From positions 186,001 to 250,000 of the forward strand of contig NZ_FMXN01000002.1 of NCBI RefSeq assembly GCF_900104245.1: a DNA stretch of 64,000 nt, in the 5' to 3' direction. Shown piece after piece: positions 54,705 to 62,387 of this stretch. A program made the translations under genes and the position numbers. A model generated the notes under the pieces. The model had not been told where the DNA came from and made no database searches. It saw only the letters and a list, made by a program, of their open reading frames with translations. The DNA is from Pseudidiomarina indica. GTDB lineage: Bacteria; Pseudomonadota; Gammaproteobacteria; Enterobacterales; Alteromonadaceae. Position 1 is the first letter of the stretch, and each line of letters starts with the position of its first letter.

Positions 54705-54733
54705 TTGGGTTTGCTCGCAACAATGCATATACT
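54705..54733 (+). promoter_or_regulatory. Sigma-70 promoter for ypjD
   Basis: TTGGGT (-35) and TATACT (-10, 5 of 6) separated by 17 bases, about 46 bases before the ypjD ATG. Confidence 0.55.
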
Positions 54734-54778
54734 TAAAACCAGCTTCTGTTCGGCTATTTCTTATAAGGTGACATTAGA

Positions 54779-55570
54779 ATGCATGTGCTGATCGCGCTAA
54801 CTCTTGTTCTCTACATTCTTGCTGCAACACTCTTGTGGCGCCAAGCAGTGCGCTCACAATCCACCTCTTGGCCATTATGGGTGGTGCCCTTTGCCGCGGT
54901 GGTGGTGCATTTCGCCTTGTTGTGGAATTACCTGCAGTCTGATCAGTTTGACCATCTTAATTTGGCCTCGAGTTTAAGCAGCGTGGCGTTACTCCTTGCT
55001 GCATTAACCTTGTTCCGCAAACGCCGCTCCGGTGGGTTGTTGTTAAGCCCTATTATCTACTTATTTGCAGCGGTCACCTTGCTGGTTGTGCAATTGAGTC
55101 CGGCCAACTGGGGGCCGCAATTAAGTGGTGGGGTGGGGTTAGTGGTGCATGTTGTGCTATCGCTGGTCGCCTATGCAGTGCTCATGCTAGCAACCCTTTA
55201 CGCCATTCAGTTACTGTATTTAAACCACGTTTTAAAAAACCATCAAAGTCGAGTCTTGGCGGGCTATTTACCTCCCTTGATGGTGGTGGAACGCTACTTT
55301 TTCCGGTTGCTCACGTCCGGCACCTTGCTACTCGCAGTATCCATCATCAGTGGGTTCGTGTTTTTGGACAATATGTTAGCCCAAGGGCAAGCTCATAAAA
55401 CCATTTTAAGTCTTATCGCTTTTGTCCTGTACGCCATTGTCATTTCCATGCACCAAGTTCTCCACATGCGTGGACGGCCGTTGGTGATTACCAGCGTCAT
55501 CGCCAGCTTTATTTTATCCTTGGCATACTTTGGCAGTCGCTTTGTGAAAGATGTTTTACTTTCAATGTAA
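54779..55570 (+). CDS. ypjD: YpjD-like CcsA-family inner-membrane protein
   Basis: Protein of 263 residues with about eight membrane helices and the CcsA/CcmC-type cytochrome c assembly fold (HVVLSLVAYAVLMLATLYAI, FLDNMLAQGQAHKTILSLIAF). The position next to ffh and the CorB/YfjD gene matches E. coli ypjD. The tryptophan-rich haem motif of true CcsA is not evident, so a role in haem handling is family-level inference only. Confidence 0.9.
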   Translation: MHVLIALTLVLYILAATLLWRQAVRSQSTSWPLWVVPFAAVVVHFALLWNYLQSDQFDHLNLASSLSSVALLLAALTLFRKRRSGGLLLSPIIYLFAAVTLLVVQLSPANWGPQLSGGVGLVVHVVLSLVAYAVLMLATLYAIQLLYLNHVLKNHQSRVLAGYLPPLMVVERYFFRLLTSGTLLLAVSIISGFVFLDNMLAQGQAHKTILSLIAFVLYAIVISMHQVLHMRGRPLVITSVIASFILSLAYFGSRFVKDVLLSM

Positions 55571-55583
55571 TCGATCAAGGAAA

Positions 55584-55595
55584 TGTTTCGAAACA
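55584..55595. promoter_or_regulatory. Perfect 12-bp palindrome upstream of the yfjD promoter
   Basis: TGTTTCGAAACA is self-complementary and ends one base before the -35 hexamer, a position suited to an operator. The binding protein is unknown. Confidence 0.4.
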
Positions 55596-55596
55596 C

Positions 55597-55624
55597 TTGA
55601 CATGTTCAGTGAGCTAGTTAAATT
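55597..55624 (+). promoter_or_regulatory. Promoter for the CorB/YfjD gene
   Basis: A perfect TTGACA and TAAATT (4 of 6) are separated by 16 bases, starting 27 bases after the ypjD stop. Confidence 0.65.
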
Positions 55625-55658
55625 GAGCATTGGTGACAAGTTAGCATAGGGTTATTTT

Positions 55659-56933
55659 TTGGACGACATATCCAGCGCAACACTCCTCATTATTTTAGGA
55701 GGATTGTTGCTACTTTCTGCATTTTTCTCAGGCTCAGAAACAGGGATGATGTCCGTCAACCGCTATCGGTTGCGGCACCTCGCTCAGCAAGGACAACCCG
55801 GGGCTCAACGGATTCAAGCCATGCTGGCTAAACCTGACCGCCTTATTGGGCTGATTCTGATTGGCAATAATTTAGTGAATATTGCCGCGTCAGCCATTGC
55901 CACTATTCTGTGCCTCCGCTGGTTCGGTGATGCGGGCATTCTCATCGCTACGTTTGGCACCACGCTCATCGTCCTTATCTTTGCGGAAGTCACGCCCAAA
56001 ACAATTGCAGCGCTTCACCCGGAGCGGGTTGCCACGCCAGCATCTTGGATCCTGCAACCCTTATTACGGGTCATGTACCCCGTGGTGGCGTTCATTAATC
56101 TATTAACGAATGGTCTGATTCGTTTATTGGGGATCAATCCGCAGTCCCCCGCACGGGCTGATGCACTGAGTTCGGACGAACTAAGAACCGTGGTCAATGA
56201 AGCAAGCTCCATGATTCCATCGTCTCACCAACAAATGTTGCTGAGCATTCTTGATTTAGAGAAAGTAACGGTCGAAGACGTCATGACCCCACGTTCAGAT
56301 ATTGTCGCTATCGACGTGCAAAGTGACGTGAAGTCTATGATGAAACAACTCAGCCAAGCGCAATACACGCGCATTTTGTTGTACCGCAATGAAATTGATG
56401 ATGCCATCGGCTTTCTGCATGCGCGCGATATCATGCAGTTATTTACCAAAAACTCGAGTGAGCTCGATAAATCAGAAATAGTCCGCGCCGCTCGAGACAT
56501 TTACTTCATTCCTGAAGGCACACCTCTCAACGTGCAATTACTCAAGTTTCAACGCTATAAAGAACGAATTGGCTTAGTGGTTGATGAATACGGTGATATT
56601 CAAGGATTAGTTACCTTGGAAGATATTCTTGAAGAAATTGTCGGTGAATTTACCACCACAATCTTACCTGCCTCTACCGATAACGCTGTGGTTGAAAGTG
56701 ATGGTTCGATTATTGTTGAAGGGGTGGCCAACCTACGCGATCTCAACAAAGAAATGAACTGGAGCCTACCGACCGATGGCCCTAAAACAGTCAGCGGTCT
56801 CATTATTGAAACCTTAGGTGATATCCCACAGCAGCCGTTATGCTTACGCATTGACGGCTATGCCATGGAAATTATTGAAAGCAGTGACAACTTAATTAAA
56901 CGGGTGCGGTTTTTACCACCGTCTGCAATTTAA
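55659..56933 (+). CDS. yfjD: CNNM/CorC-family membrane protein (YfjD/CorB-like)
   Basis: Protein of 424 residues linked in relatives to magnesium or cobalt efflux. It has the N-terminal DUF21/CNNM membrane domain (about 5-185, FFSGSETGMMSVNRYRLRHL, GLILIGNNLVNIAASAIATI), two CBS repeats (about 205-335, VEDVMTPRSDIVAID, DEYGDIQGLVTLEDILEEIVG) and a C-terminal CorC/HlyC domain. Start is TTG with AGGG eight bases upstream; no ATG fits. The stop shares TTAA with the convergent lipoprotein gene. Confidence 0.94.
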   Translation: MDDISSATLLIILGGLLLLSAFFSGSETGMMSVNRYRLRHLAQQGQPGAQRIQAMLAKPDRLIGLILIGNNLVNIAASAIATILCLRWFGDAGILIATFGTTLIVLIFAEVTPKTIAALHPERVATPASWILQPLLRVMYPVVAFINLLTNGLIRLLGINPQSPARADALSSDELRTVVNEASSMIPSSHQQMLLSILDLEKVTVEDVMTPRSDIVAIDVQSDVKSMMKQLSQAQYTRILLYRNEIDDAIGFLHARDIMQLFTKNSSELDKSEIVRAARDIYFIPEGTPLNVQLLKFQRYKERIGLVVDEYGDIQGLVTLEDILEEIVGEFTTTILPASTDNAVVESDGSIIVEGVANLRDLNKEMNWSLPTDGPKTVSGLIIETLGDIPQQPLCLRIDGYAMEIIESSDNLIKRVRFLPPSAI

Positions 56934-57550
56934 CCAAAGAATAACCGCCACAGCCAACCCCGCTGTAAATCTTCTTCGCATTGGCGCAATTGGGCGCCAT
57001 AGCGTCCAGCACGTTCTTGCACCCGTTCTGCCGTGCGCATCAACCACTGTTTCTGGCGGTAGGTCTGCCGCTTATAGCCGCCCCACCCTTCGTGGTAATT
57101 CAGATACTGTGCATAAGCATCCCACTTTGAGACACCGTTAATGCGGTGACTCTTAGAAATATACCAGCCCATAAAATCCATGGCATCATTAAAGTTATCC
57201 CGTGATGACCAGGAGTTACCGGTTTCTTTCACGTAGTCATCCCAGGTGCCGGTCTTGGCTTGTGAGTAGCCATAAGCACTGCTCACTCGGCCCCAAGGGA
57301 TCACCCATAAAATATAGTCACGAGGGGGTTTGGCGTTGTGTTTGAAGGAACTTTCCTGATACATAATCGCCATTGGCACTTGAATGGGAACACCCCATTT
57401 CTTTTCCATTTTAGCTGCAGCTTTATACCAGTCTCGCTTTTCTTCGAAAATTCGGCATAAATTCTCCGGCTCCTTGGGGGGAGCCGTGGCACATCCTGCG
57501 ATAGAAAAAGTCAACGTTGCTGCAATCACACCATAGCGTAACTTCATCAT
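56930..57550 (-). CDS. Transglycosylase-like lipoprotein
   Basis: Protein of 206 residues with a lipobox (SIAGC, cysteine about 19) and a lysozyme-like SLT domain: MAIMYQESSFKHNAKPP has the catalytic glutamate pattern, and SSAYGYSQAKTGTWDDYVKE and AQYLNYHEGWGGYK follow. It probably cleaves murein at the inner face of the outer membrane. It begins one base after the gshA stop on the same strand, so it may share the gshA transcript. Confidence 0.88.
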   Translation of the reverse strand: MMKLRYGVIAATLTFSIAGCATAPPKEPENLCRIFEEKRDWYKAAAKMEKKWGVPIQVPMAIMYQESSFKHNAKPPRDYILWVIPWGRVSSAYGYSQAKTGTWDDYVKETGNSWSSRDNFNDAMDFMGWYISKSHRINGVSKWDAYAQYLNYHEGWGGYKRQTYRQKQWLMRTAERVQERAGRYGAQLRQCEEDLQRGWLWRLFFG

Positions 57551-59146
57551 TTAACAATCCGCGGATTGACACAATGCCTTGCGGAAATACTCCTCTAAAA
57601 AGTCATCAAAACTCGATGTCGCATCTTGCTGTTCTTGCTGTTCTTGTTCAGCGATCGACTGCTGTTGCCATTGGTTGAACTGCGCTAACGAGAAGTGCTC
57701 AAAAGGCGCCGTTACCAATTGCTGTTTATATTGACGCGCCAACGCCATGCCCAGTTCGCCATTTTCCAGCTGATGCTCTTGCAGCTGTGCCATGAATTGA
57801 CCGGATAACGTTCGTTCCGGATTCAACACACAATGATATTGGTTGGCCACTGCTTGCGTATAGGCACGGGTTTGATGGGCTTGGTCCATTAAGTGGGCCA
57901 ACGGTTGCAAGTCAGCAAACAATTCTTCCAACCAATCAGCAATGGGACGTTCATAGCCATTATCATTCAGCGTTAAACGTGGATTCCGACCGTCCAGCAC
58001 CACCCGATTAAAGTTCGCATCCGTCACACTTTGTGCGTCCCAGTCTAACTCGGCGCTGGGTTTGAAAATACAATACAGTAAGAACAAATCTAAAAACCGC
58101 ATTTGCTCATCACTGATCCCGACCGGGCTAAATGGGTTCACATCAAGCGCACGAATTTCAATGTATTCCACCCCTCCGCGCTCCAACGCTTGGGTTGGAG
58201 TTTCGCCGGCTCGCGCTACTCGTTTCGGGCGAATCGTGGCATAAAACTCATTTTCAATTTGCAAAATATTGCTGTTCAGTTGGCGATATTCACCCTCCAC
58301 CTTCACGCCAATTTTGCTGAATGCTACCGACTCTGTCGTGACTGCTCGACGTAAGCCTTTCACATAGTCGGCCAAGGAGTTATAGGTGATTTTTAAATCC
58401 GCTTGTTCTTTATTGGTGTAGCCCAAGTCGCTCATGCGTAACGAGGTGCCGTATGGCCGATACAGGGTACCTTTACCATGCTTTTCAAAACTAATTTGCC
58501 CTTCTGTTTGCTGTAAGAAGGATTTGCAAATAGCGGGCGAAGCACCAAATAAATAAGGAATGATCCAACACAGACGTTTGTAATTTCGGATCAACTGAAA
58601 GTATTGGCTCGACACAAAATCCTGGTCATTATCGACACCATAATAATGCGCTAAATGCTCAAACACGGCCGGGGGCAAACTGAAGTTAAAGTGCACCCCA
58701 GAAATAATCTGCATGCCACTGCCATAACGATAGGTCAGGCCTTGGCGGTACAAGGTTTTCATTCGACCACTATGAGAACTGCCATATTGAGCGATCACAA
58801 TGTCATCACTGGAGCTCACAAAGCACGGCATGCTCAGCGGCCACAGCAGTTCGTCACCAATCACTTGATAGGTGCGTTTATGAACGTCTGCCAATTGCTG
58901 CAGAGTCACCTCAATACTGTCCGCTACCGGAGTAATAAACTCCATTAAGGTTTCGGCGTAGTCCGTGGTGATCAAGGGGTGTTTAAATGCTGAACCCAAT
59001 TGGGTTGGATGGGGCGTCGCAGCAAGTGTGCCTTGCTCAGTAATCCGCAAAGCTTCTCGTTCAACACCGCGATGAATGCCACGTAAACTAGTAACGTGCT
59101 CGGGTTTGGCAAACAATGCCACCAAGTCGGCAAATTGTGACTGCAA
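57551..59146 (-). CDS. gshA: Glutamate-cysteine ligase, type 1
   Basis: First enzyme of glutathione synthesis, joining glutamate to cysteine with ATP. The 531-residue protein shows the proteobacterial type 1 pattern: RGIHRGVEREALRITEQG, YGSSHSGRMKTLYRQGL, GVHFNFSLP, YRPYGTSLRMSDLGYTN and YIEIRALDVNPFSPVGI. Start is TTG with AGGAA five bases upstream; no in-frame ATG gives the conserved N-terminus. Its product feeds gloB-dependent detoxification. Confidence 0.97.
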   Translation of the reverse strand: MQSQFADLVALFAKPEHVTSLRGIHRGVEREALRITEQGTLAATPHPTQLGSAFKHPLITTDYAETLMEFITPVADSIEVTLQQLADVHKRTYQVIGDELLWPLSMPCFVSSSDDIVIAQYGSSHSGRMKTLYRQGLTYRYGSGMQIISGVHFNFSLPPAVFEHLAHYYGVDNDQDFVSSQYFQLIRNYKRLCWIIPYLFGASPAICKSFLQQTEGQISFEKHGKGTLYRPYGTSLRMSDLGYTNKEQADLKITYNSLADYVKGLRRAVTTESVAFSKIGVKVEGEYRQLNSNILQIENEFYATIRPKRVARAGETPTQALERGGVEYIEIRALDVNPFSPVGISDEQMRFLDLFLLYCIFKPSAELDWDAQSVTDANFNRVVLDGRNPRLTLNDNGYERPIADWLEELFADLQPLAHLMDQAHQTRAYTQAVANQYHCVLNPERTLSGQFMAQLQEHQLENGELGMALARQYKQQLVTAPFEHFSLAQFNQWQQQSIAEQEQQEQQDATSSFDDFLEEYFRKALCQSADC

Positions 59147-59307
59147 AATAATTCCTGCCTTGTATATCGAGCCAAAGTCATGGCGAAATATTACTGGTTT
59201 ATCAACGCTGCGTCCATGAAAGTTATTCGGGTTAAACGTTGGCAGTCATTGTTGTGCATGGCATCATAGCATTTCTTCTTTACAAATTCGTTGAGATGAG
59301 GCTTCGG

Positions 59308-61416
59308 ATGCAGTTATTTGCAGGGTTAAAAGCTTGGTTTAAACGTCGCCCCGCGGCGCCTGATCCCTCTGCTCAAACAGAGCAGCCCAAACACAGCCAT
59401 GAGTCCCTTTCGGAACGTGAACATCGGCTGCAAGCCATTGCTGCGACCAACCAGGCAAAAAGTGAGTTTTTAGCCAATGTGAGTCACGAAATTCGGACGC
59501 CGATCAATGCCATTTTAGGCATGACACAACTGTGCCTGAAAACCGAGCTGGACGCCCAACAACGGAGCTATTTGCACTCCATCGAAAGTTCATCGAGATT
59601 GCTCCTTGGCATTGTGAATGACTTACTCGATTTTGCCAAAATTGAGTCTGGCCATCTGACCATTGAAAAAATCCCCTTCGATTTAGACGAGGTGCTCAGT
59701 AATCTCACCGAGATGTTTGCGTACCGAGCGTACGACAAGAACTTAGAATTTATCATTAACCTGCCCACCAACATCCCGACTCGCTTGGTGGGCGATCCGT
59801 TGCGGCTGAACCAAGTTCTGGTGAACTTAGTGAGTAATGCGATTAAATTCACCGACAGTGGTGAAATCGTGATTGCCGCCACCTTGTTGGATATTAACGA
59901 CCATGAAGTATTTTTGCGCCTGTCGGTTACCGATACCGGAATTGGCATGGACGAAAGTCAGCGCGCACGGTTATTCGATGCCTTCACGCAAGCCGACGCC
60001 TCCACCACCCGACGCTTTGGCGGTACGGGGTTAGGGCTGGCAATTAGTCAGCGTATTGTGAAGTTGATGAACCAGCATGGGCTCGGGGTGATCAGTACTC
60101 TAGGGCAAGGCTCTACGTTCTTTTTGGAGCTACAACTGCCGATTCAGCAAGGCTTGGATACATCAACCCGTGATTCGTTAATTAAGCGGCTCAGCAATAA
60201 GCGTGTGTTGGCCATAGAGGACAACCTGACCACGCGCGAAATGTTAACCGAGCTGCTCCGAAGTTATGCGGTTGATGTGATGAGTTGCCGTACCGCAGAA
60301 GAAGGAATGAGCTTGCTGCAACAGCACTCATTTGATGCGGTCATTGTCGACTGGCAGTTACCGGGCGGCATGAGTGGCATTGAGTTTTGTCAGCAGGTGC
60401 TGACCCACCAGCAAGAAGCCCCGCGCCTAATTTTGGCAACCAGTTACCATGCCAAAGATTTAATTGAAGAAGCACAGCAACTTGGCGTGGCTGAATATAT
60501 CGTGAAGCCTTACACCAGCTCGGCGTTATTACGAGTGCTGAGCTCAGCATTGTCACTCAGTTCGCTTGAGGTTACTCCGGTTCTCAATTCTCACCTTGAA
60601 GGACTCAGCCGTGCGCCGGTGTTATTGGTGGAAGACAACGACATCAACCAACTGATTGCCAAAGAAATGCTGCAACATCTCGGGCTCACGGTTGATGTGG
60701 CGAAAAACGGACAAGAAGCCGTCGCCATGGTCAAGCAAAAAAATTATGCGTTAGTCTTTATGGACATTCAGATGCCGGTGATGGATGGATTAACCGCCGC
60801 CGAAATCATTCGCGGCCATTTTTCGTATCAGCAACTGCCGATCATTGCCATGACTGCCAATACCAGCAGTGAAGACGTTGAGCGTTCCATGGCGGCCGGC
60901 ATGCAAGATCATATCAGCAAGCCGATTGATGAAGTGCAATTGATTAACGCCATTAAAAAGTGGGGCGTACGTGGCGAGTACAGTGCCGTGACGCCGGCCC
61001 CTGAAACGCCCTCAGCAACGCCAATCCAGGTCAGCTACCCCAACCATAGTGATATTGATTTTACTGGGGCAATGGCGCGCTTAGGACACAATATGCCTCT
61101 TTACCAAAGTTTGGTGGATCGCTTGTACGATGATTATCATCAGGCGCCCCAACAAGTGCTAGAGTTTTTATCCAAAGGCCAGCACCAGCAAGCCAAGCGC
61201 TTTTTCCATTCACTGAAAGGCGCTTCAGCAAACTTAGGTCTCATTAAGTTAACCCAAATTGCCGCCCAGCTTGAAGCCAGCATGGCGCGCGCTGCCATTG
61301 ATGAAGTGGCTGATAACATTACCCGGCTCGACCCGTTATTAGAACAAGCGAAGCAAGCAGCGGCCGATTTAGCCTTATGGCACCAGCACCAGCAATCGAA
61401 AGGATCCAAAGTATGA
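59308..61416 (+). CDS. Sensor-less hybrid histidine kinase (HisKA-HATPase-REC-REC-HPt)
   Basis: Protein of 702 residues from the ATG with TGAGG six bases upstream ([14 protein letters not shown]); a TTG at 59239 would add a 23-residue hydrophobic extension that might be a membrane anchor. A short linker leads straight to HisKA ([19 protein letters not shown], His near 60), HATPase ([31 protein letters not shown]), a first receiver ([11 protein letters not shown]), a second receiver ([21 protein letters not shown]) and a C-terminal HPt ([14 protein letters not shown]). There is no sensor domain. The next gene starts inside its stop codon. Confidence 0.92.
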   Translation: MQLFAGLKAWFKRRPAAPDPSAQTEQPKHSHESLSEREHRLQAIAATNQAKSEFLANVSHEIRTPINAILGMTQLCLKTELDAQQRSYLHSIESSSRLLLGIVNDLLDFAKIESGHLTIEKIPFDLDEVLSNLTEMFAYRAYDKNLEFIINLPTNIPTRLVGDPLRLNQVLVNLVSNAIKFTDSGEIVIAATLLDINDHEVFLRLSVTDTGIGMDESQRARLFDAFTQADASTTRRFGGTGLGLAISQRIVKLMNQHGLGVISTLGQGSTFFLELQLPIQQGLDTSTRDSLIKRLSNKRVLAIEDNLTTREMLTELLRSYAVDVMSCRTAEEGMSLLQQHSFDAVIVDWQLPGGMSGIEFCQQVLTHQQEAPRLILATSYHAKDLIEEAQQLGVAEYIVKPYTSSALLRVLSSALSLSSLEVTPVLNSHLEGLSRAPVLLVEDNDINQLIAKEMLQHLGLTVDVAKNGQEAVAMVKQKNYALVFMDIQMPVMDGLTAAEIIRGHFSYQQLPIIAMTANTSSEDVERSMAAGMQDHISKPIDEVQLINAIKKWGVRGEYSAVTPAPETPSATPIQVSYPNHSDIDFTGAMARLGHNMPLYQSLVDRLYDDYHQAPQQVLEFLSKGQHQQAKRFFHSLKGASANLGLIKLTQIAAQLEASMARAAIDEVADNITRLDPLLEQAKQAAADLALWHQHQQSKGSKV

Positions 61417-61586
61417 CCCGCTATTTTTTCTTACTGCCGTTGATATTAAGTTTATTGTGGTATTTTTATTTACGTAGTAATGGCTGGACCATTAAGCAAG
61501 GCGTGAAAGGGTTTATTTATATTGCGATACTCAGTGCATTCATTGCTGCGTTTTATACGCTGATGCTCTGGTTAACTGGACGTTAA
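61413..61586 (+). CDS. 57-residue two-helix membrane protein coupled to the hybrid kinase
   Basis: Small protein with two hydrophobic helices (about 4-19, [16 protein letters not shown], and 33-54, [20 protein letters not shown]) joined by a short polar loop. Its ATG overlaps the kinase stop (ATGA), and AAAGGA lies upstream, so it is probably translated by coupling. I recognise no family. The arrangement suggests it could anchor or sense for the kinase, but this is inference. Confidence 0.75.
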   Translation: MTRYFFLLPLILSLLWYFYLRSNGWTIKQGVKGFIYIAILSAFIAAFYTLMLWLTGR

Positions 61587-61613
61587 ACGAAAGGAATTGA
61601 ACGCTAAGAGAAA

Positions 61614-61690
61614 TGGCGCACCCGGGAGGAGTCGAACCTCCAACCGCTCGGTTCGTAGCCGAGTACTCTATCCAGTTGAGCTACGGGTGC
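61614..61690 (-). tRNA. tRNA-Arg (ACG)
   Basis: Full 77-base cloverleaf with encoded CCA: acceptor GCACCCG/CGGGTGC, anticodon stem CTCGG/CCGAG around CTACGAA (anticodon ACG). It is 23 bases downstream of tRNA-Ser on the minus strand, as in the serV-argVYZQ cluster of E. coli but with one arginine copy. Confidence 0.97.
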
Positions 61691-61713
61691 ATCACAACGG
61701 CGTTAAAAAAAGG

Positions 61714-61803
61714 CGGTGAGGGAGGGATTCGAACCCTCGATAGGGCTATAAACCCTATACTCCCTTAGCAGGGGAGCGCCTTCAGCCTCTCGGCCACCTC
61801 ACC
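61714..61803 (-). tRNA. tRNA-Ser (GCT), CCA not encoded
   Basis: Class II tRNA of 90 bases with a long variable arm; acceptor GGTGAGG/CCTCACC, anticodon stem CTCCC/GGGAG around CTGCTAA (anticodon GCT). After the discriminator G the gene reads CCT followed by further T residues, so the terminal A must be added by the CCA-adding enzyme, unlike the other three tRNA genes here. Confidence 0.97.
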
Positions 61804-61821
61804 GCTTACTTGTGGCGTTGA

Positions 61822-61849
61822 ATTCTAGCGATGTTCTCACATATGTCAA
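61822..61849 (-). promoter_or_regulatory. Promoter for the tRNA-Ser/tRNA-Arg unit
   Basis: On the minus strand a perfect TTGACA and TAGAAT (5 of 6) are separated by 16 bases, 19 bases before the tRNA-Ser 5' end. Confidence 0.8.
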
Positions 61850-61950
61850 ACGATTTTTCTGAATTAAGCGTTTGATTGCGGGATTTTTAATCATCTCGGT
61901 TGAAATCGAATCACAACTGTCATTTTTTGAGCTGTGAGGCCCCACAAACA

Positions 61951-62157
61951 TTAGTCGTTATCGGCGTTATCAGCCTGACTATTTTCCTGCTGATGTTCAG
62001 CTTGAATCCGATTATAAATTTCTTCACGGTGTACGGCGACATCTTTCGGCGCATTCACACCAATACGAACTTGGTTCCCTTTCACTCCCAACACTGTGAC
62101 TGTCACTTCGTCACCAATCATTAGGGTCTCACCCACTCTACGGGTTAAGATCAACAT
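61951..62157 (-). CDS. csrA: Carbon storage regulator CsrA
   Basis: RNA-binding regulator of 68 residues that blocks or stabilises mRNAs at GGA motifs. The core [20 protein letters not shown] and [22 protein letters not shown] is almost invariant; the tail after residue 50 is acidic and Gln-rich. AAAGGAG lies seven bases before the ATG, and several GGA triplets in the leader (including GTATGGAATC) would allow the autoregulation known for CsrA. The alaS-csrA-tRNA-Ser order is conserved in gammaproteobacteria. Confidence 0.98.
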   Translation of the reverse strand: MLILTRRVGETLMIGDEVTVTVLGVKGNQVRIGVNAPKDVAVHREEIYNRIQAEHQQENSQADNADND

Positions 62158-62250
62158 GAGCTTACTCCTTTCCCTACTTCATCGATTCCATACGGCTTCA
62201 CTTAAGCCTGCACCGTATTTATTGTGTGGCTAAATTAACATGCCGGTGAA

Positions 62251-62270
62251 AATATAACAATTGCTATATT
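62251..62270. promoter_or_regulatory. 20-bp near-perfect palindrome upstream of csrA
   Basis: AATATAACAA faces TTGCTATATT, with nine of ten positions complementary. It lies about 95 bases before the csrA start and could be an operator; the AT-rich sequence also makes chance more likely. Confidence 0.4.
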
Positions 62271-62307
62271 CCCAGTGAGTTTACCGTCTTTTAAATCGCA
62301 AAATTAA

Positions 62308-62375
62308 GGCGGACTGGCTCTATTCTAACAGGGTCGCTTCACCAAAACACGCCCTGTAAACTATGCTTGTCCGCC
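62308..62375 (-). other. Nested stem-loop after alaS
   Basis: On the minus strand an outer stem GGCGGAC/GTCCGCC encloses an inner stem ACAGGG/CCCTGT, and TTAATTTTG follows. It begins about 13 bases beyond the alaS stop and may act as its terminator or as a structured leader element for csrA. Confidence 0.5.
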
Positions 62376-62387
62376 ACTTTATGCCGT

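Noticed and set aside
61900-62124. 74-codon rightward frame over csrA
   Set aside because: Antisense to csrA, whose sequence is unmistakable.
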